Source of the DNA: DATMQA01 sp035566895
GTDB taxonomy: Bacteria; Verrucomicrobiota; Verrucomicrobiia; Limisphaerales; UBA8199
Length of the DNA stretch: 22,771 nucleotides
Assembly: GCA_035566895.1 (NCBI GenBank)
Contig: DATMQA010000016.1
Location: 1-22,771, forward strand
Reading direction: 5' to 3'
Every line of letters begins with the position of its first letter. Position 1 is the stretch's first letter. Positions 22,401 through 22,771 of the stretch are shown piece after piece. Under the pieces are notes generated by a model. It was not told where the DNA came from and ran no database searches. It was given only the letters and a program-made list of their open reading frames with translations. A program made the position numbers and the translations under genes.

Positions 22401-22771
22401 CCTCGTCCCCTTCATCGATTGGTCCCCGTTCTTCCACACCTGGGAAATGCGGGGCCGTTATCCGGCTATCCTGGAGAATTTGGAAGCCAAAAAACTTTTC
22501 GAGGACGCGCAAGAACTGCTGGGCCAAATCGTCGGCCAGAAACTGCTCGCCGCCCGTGCCATCTATGGCTTCTTTCCGGCAAACTCAGTTGGCGACGATG
22601 TTGAGCTTTACACTGACGAATCGCGAACCCGGGTGCTGGCCACATTCCATTTCCTCCGCCAGCAGATGGAAAAGCCCTCCGATCAATTCAACCATTGTCT
22701 GTCGGACTTCATTGCCCCGAAACCATCGGGACTATCCGACTATCTCGGTGCCTTCGCCGTCAGCGCCGGGT
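19486..22771 (+). CDS. metH: Cobalamin-dependent methionine synthase, 3' end cut by window
   Basis: The frame is open for 1095 codons to the window edge; about 130 residues are missing. MetH transfers a methyl group from methyltetrahydrofolate to homocysteine through methylcobalamin. The homocysteine domain (1-340) has VILDGAMGTM and the zinc cysteines Cys265 (GMNCALGP) and Cys330-Cys331 (GGCCGTTP). The folate domain starts near 375 (FVNIGERTNVTGS). The cobalamin domain has DVHDIG with the cobalt-ligand His779 and later GLSGLITPSLDEM and IGGATTS. The reactivation (AdoMet) domain begins near 970 (DLVPFIDWSPFFHTWEMRGR). The GTG at 19486 is the only suitable start before the GAMGTM motif. The linker before the last domain carries a heptamer-encoded insert. 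No cobalamin riboswitch was found. Confidence 0.96.
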   Translation, partial: MNTENNRWQAVDQLLRERIVILDGAMGTMIQSHKLEEADFRGERFKDWHRSLKGLNDLLNLTRPDLIEGIHRQYFESGADIVETNTFNAQAISLADYGMESLAYEMSKAGAECARSAADKTMAAHPERVCFVAGAIGPTTKTTSISTDVNNAGARGASFDEIAAAYYDQARGLLDGGADALLVETIFDTLNAKAAFFSILRLFEERGISPLPFGRTPEPGKRVIPIMASVTFIQAGSNRGVTGQTVEAFWNSISHVPLLSAGMNCALGPKEMRPLLEELAGLAPIYLSCYPNAGLPNPLLPTGFPETPESLAPQLREWAQNGWLNIVGGCCGTTPAHIKILAEAVRGLPRRVPPKVEPYTRLSGLEALTIRPETNFVNIGERTNVTGSPKFSKLILAGDYESALAIAKQQVENGAQVIDVNMDEAMLDSEKAMTTFLNLVASEPDIARVPVMIDSSKWSVIEAGLKCVQGKGVVNSISLKEGEEKFKRQASLVRRYGAAVVVMAFDERGQADNFERKAAVCERSYRILTQEVGFPPQDIIFDPNVLTVATGIDEHNNYAVDFIRAAHWIKKNLPLARVSGGISNISFSFRGNNAVREAMHSAFLYHAIKGGLDMGIVNAGMLAVYEEIPKDLLELVEDVLLNRRPDATERLTKFADSVKQQGKAEVTEDEWRKGTIEERLSHALVKGVADFIDGDIEEARQKYGRPIAVIEGPLMAGMNVVGDLFGSGKMFLPQVVKSARVMKKAVAYLLPFMEAEKQASGNHQARGRILMATVKGDVHDIGKNIVGVVLGCNNYEVMDLGVMVPSEKILQTAREKNVDMIGLSGLITPSLDEMVHVAKEMERQGLDLPLLIGGATTSKAHTAVKIAPGYSKPVVHVLDASRAVGVVGSLLSPQNKPGFVKGIRADYEKVRQQHVTAQTKPLLSLPEARKRRTPIDWTAADLPKPEFTGARLLTSETDSRVTHHASRITLSDLVPFIDWSPFFHTWEMRGRYPAILENLEAKKLFEDAQELLGQIVGQKLLAARAIYGFFPANSVGDDVELYTDESRTRVLATFHFLRQQMEKPSDQFNHCLSDFIAPKPSGLSDYLGAFAVSAG
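22364..22391 (+). repeat. In-frame heptamer array inside metH
   Basis: Four 7-bp units (GCGTCAC, GCATCAC, GCATCAC, GCATTAC) code for residues 960-969 (RVTHHASRIT). They are the same heptamer type as the intergenic array at 932-980. It lies exactly between the cobalamin and the AdoMet domain, so the insertion does not break a fold. Confidence 0.85.

Overview
The window looks like chromosomal DNA of a GC-rich bacterium of the Planctomycetes-Verrucomicrobia-Chlamydiae group, most likely a soil or sediment Verrucomicrobium related to Pedosphaera/Limisphaerales. This is inferred from protein families (a TIGR03067 protein, an ECF sigma factor with a long alanine/proline-rich tail, a DUF4861 protein, a GspG-like pseudopilin, several sigma-like regulators) and from very abundant short intergenic repeats. 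No rRNA, tRNA, CRISPR array, integrase or transposase gene was found.

Layout. Positions 1-1835 hold three leftward genes: a lipoprotein running off the left edge, a secreted TIGR03067 protein and a divergent sigma-70-like protein. A 600-bp gene-free spacer with two 10-bp-period arrays follows. All later genes read rightward: a phage Mu gp27-like DNA-binding protein, a membrane-tethered-looking ECF sigma factor, a GspG-like pseudopilin, a glyoxalase/VOC protein, a secreted DUF4861 protein and a small helical protein. From 8431 to 19266 there is one large locus: a membrane-anchored exported protein, a free-standing four-helix-bundle (S23/IVP) gene, one ABC ATPase, and four consecutive paralogous ABC-2 permeases. 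Each permease appears to be an internally duplicated (fused-dimer) protein. The window ends inside metH, cobalamin-dependent methionine synthase, which has a candidate promoter/operator palindrome upstream.

The most unusual feature is the density and variety of short repeats: heptamer arrays (TCACGCA, ATCATCC, GTGGACT), perfect 15- to 35-bp inverted repeats, a 431-bp nested palindrome, and two related 120-140-bp elements with inverted ends. Most gene junctions of the ABC locus carry a different repeat family, often reaching to within about 1-20 bp of the next start codon. Similar repeats also enter coding sequence: a heptamer array sits in frame in the metH interdomain linker, a CCCTCTC-type repeat lies in the linker of permease 1, and a repeat arm encodes part of the pseudopilin leader. 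The S23 gene is bracketed by four GTGGACT heptamers on each side in opposite orientation, which makes it a candidate small cassette.

Support is strongest for metH, the ABC ATPase, the permeases, the ECF core, the VOC protein, TIGR03067 and S23. Functions of the DUF4861 protein, the exported membrane protein, the 62-residue protein and all repeats are inferred or unknown.
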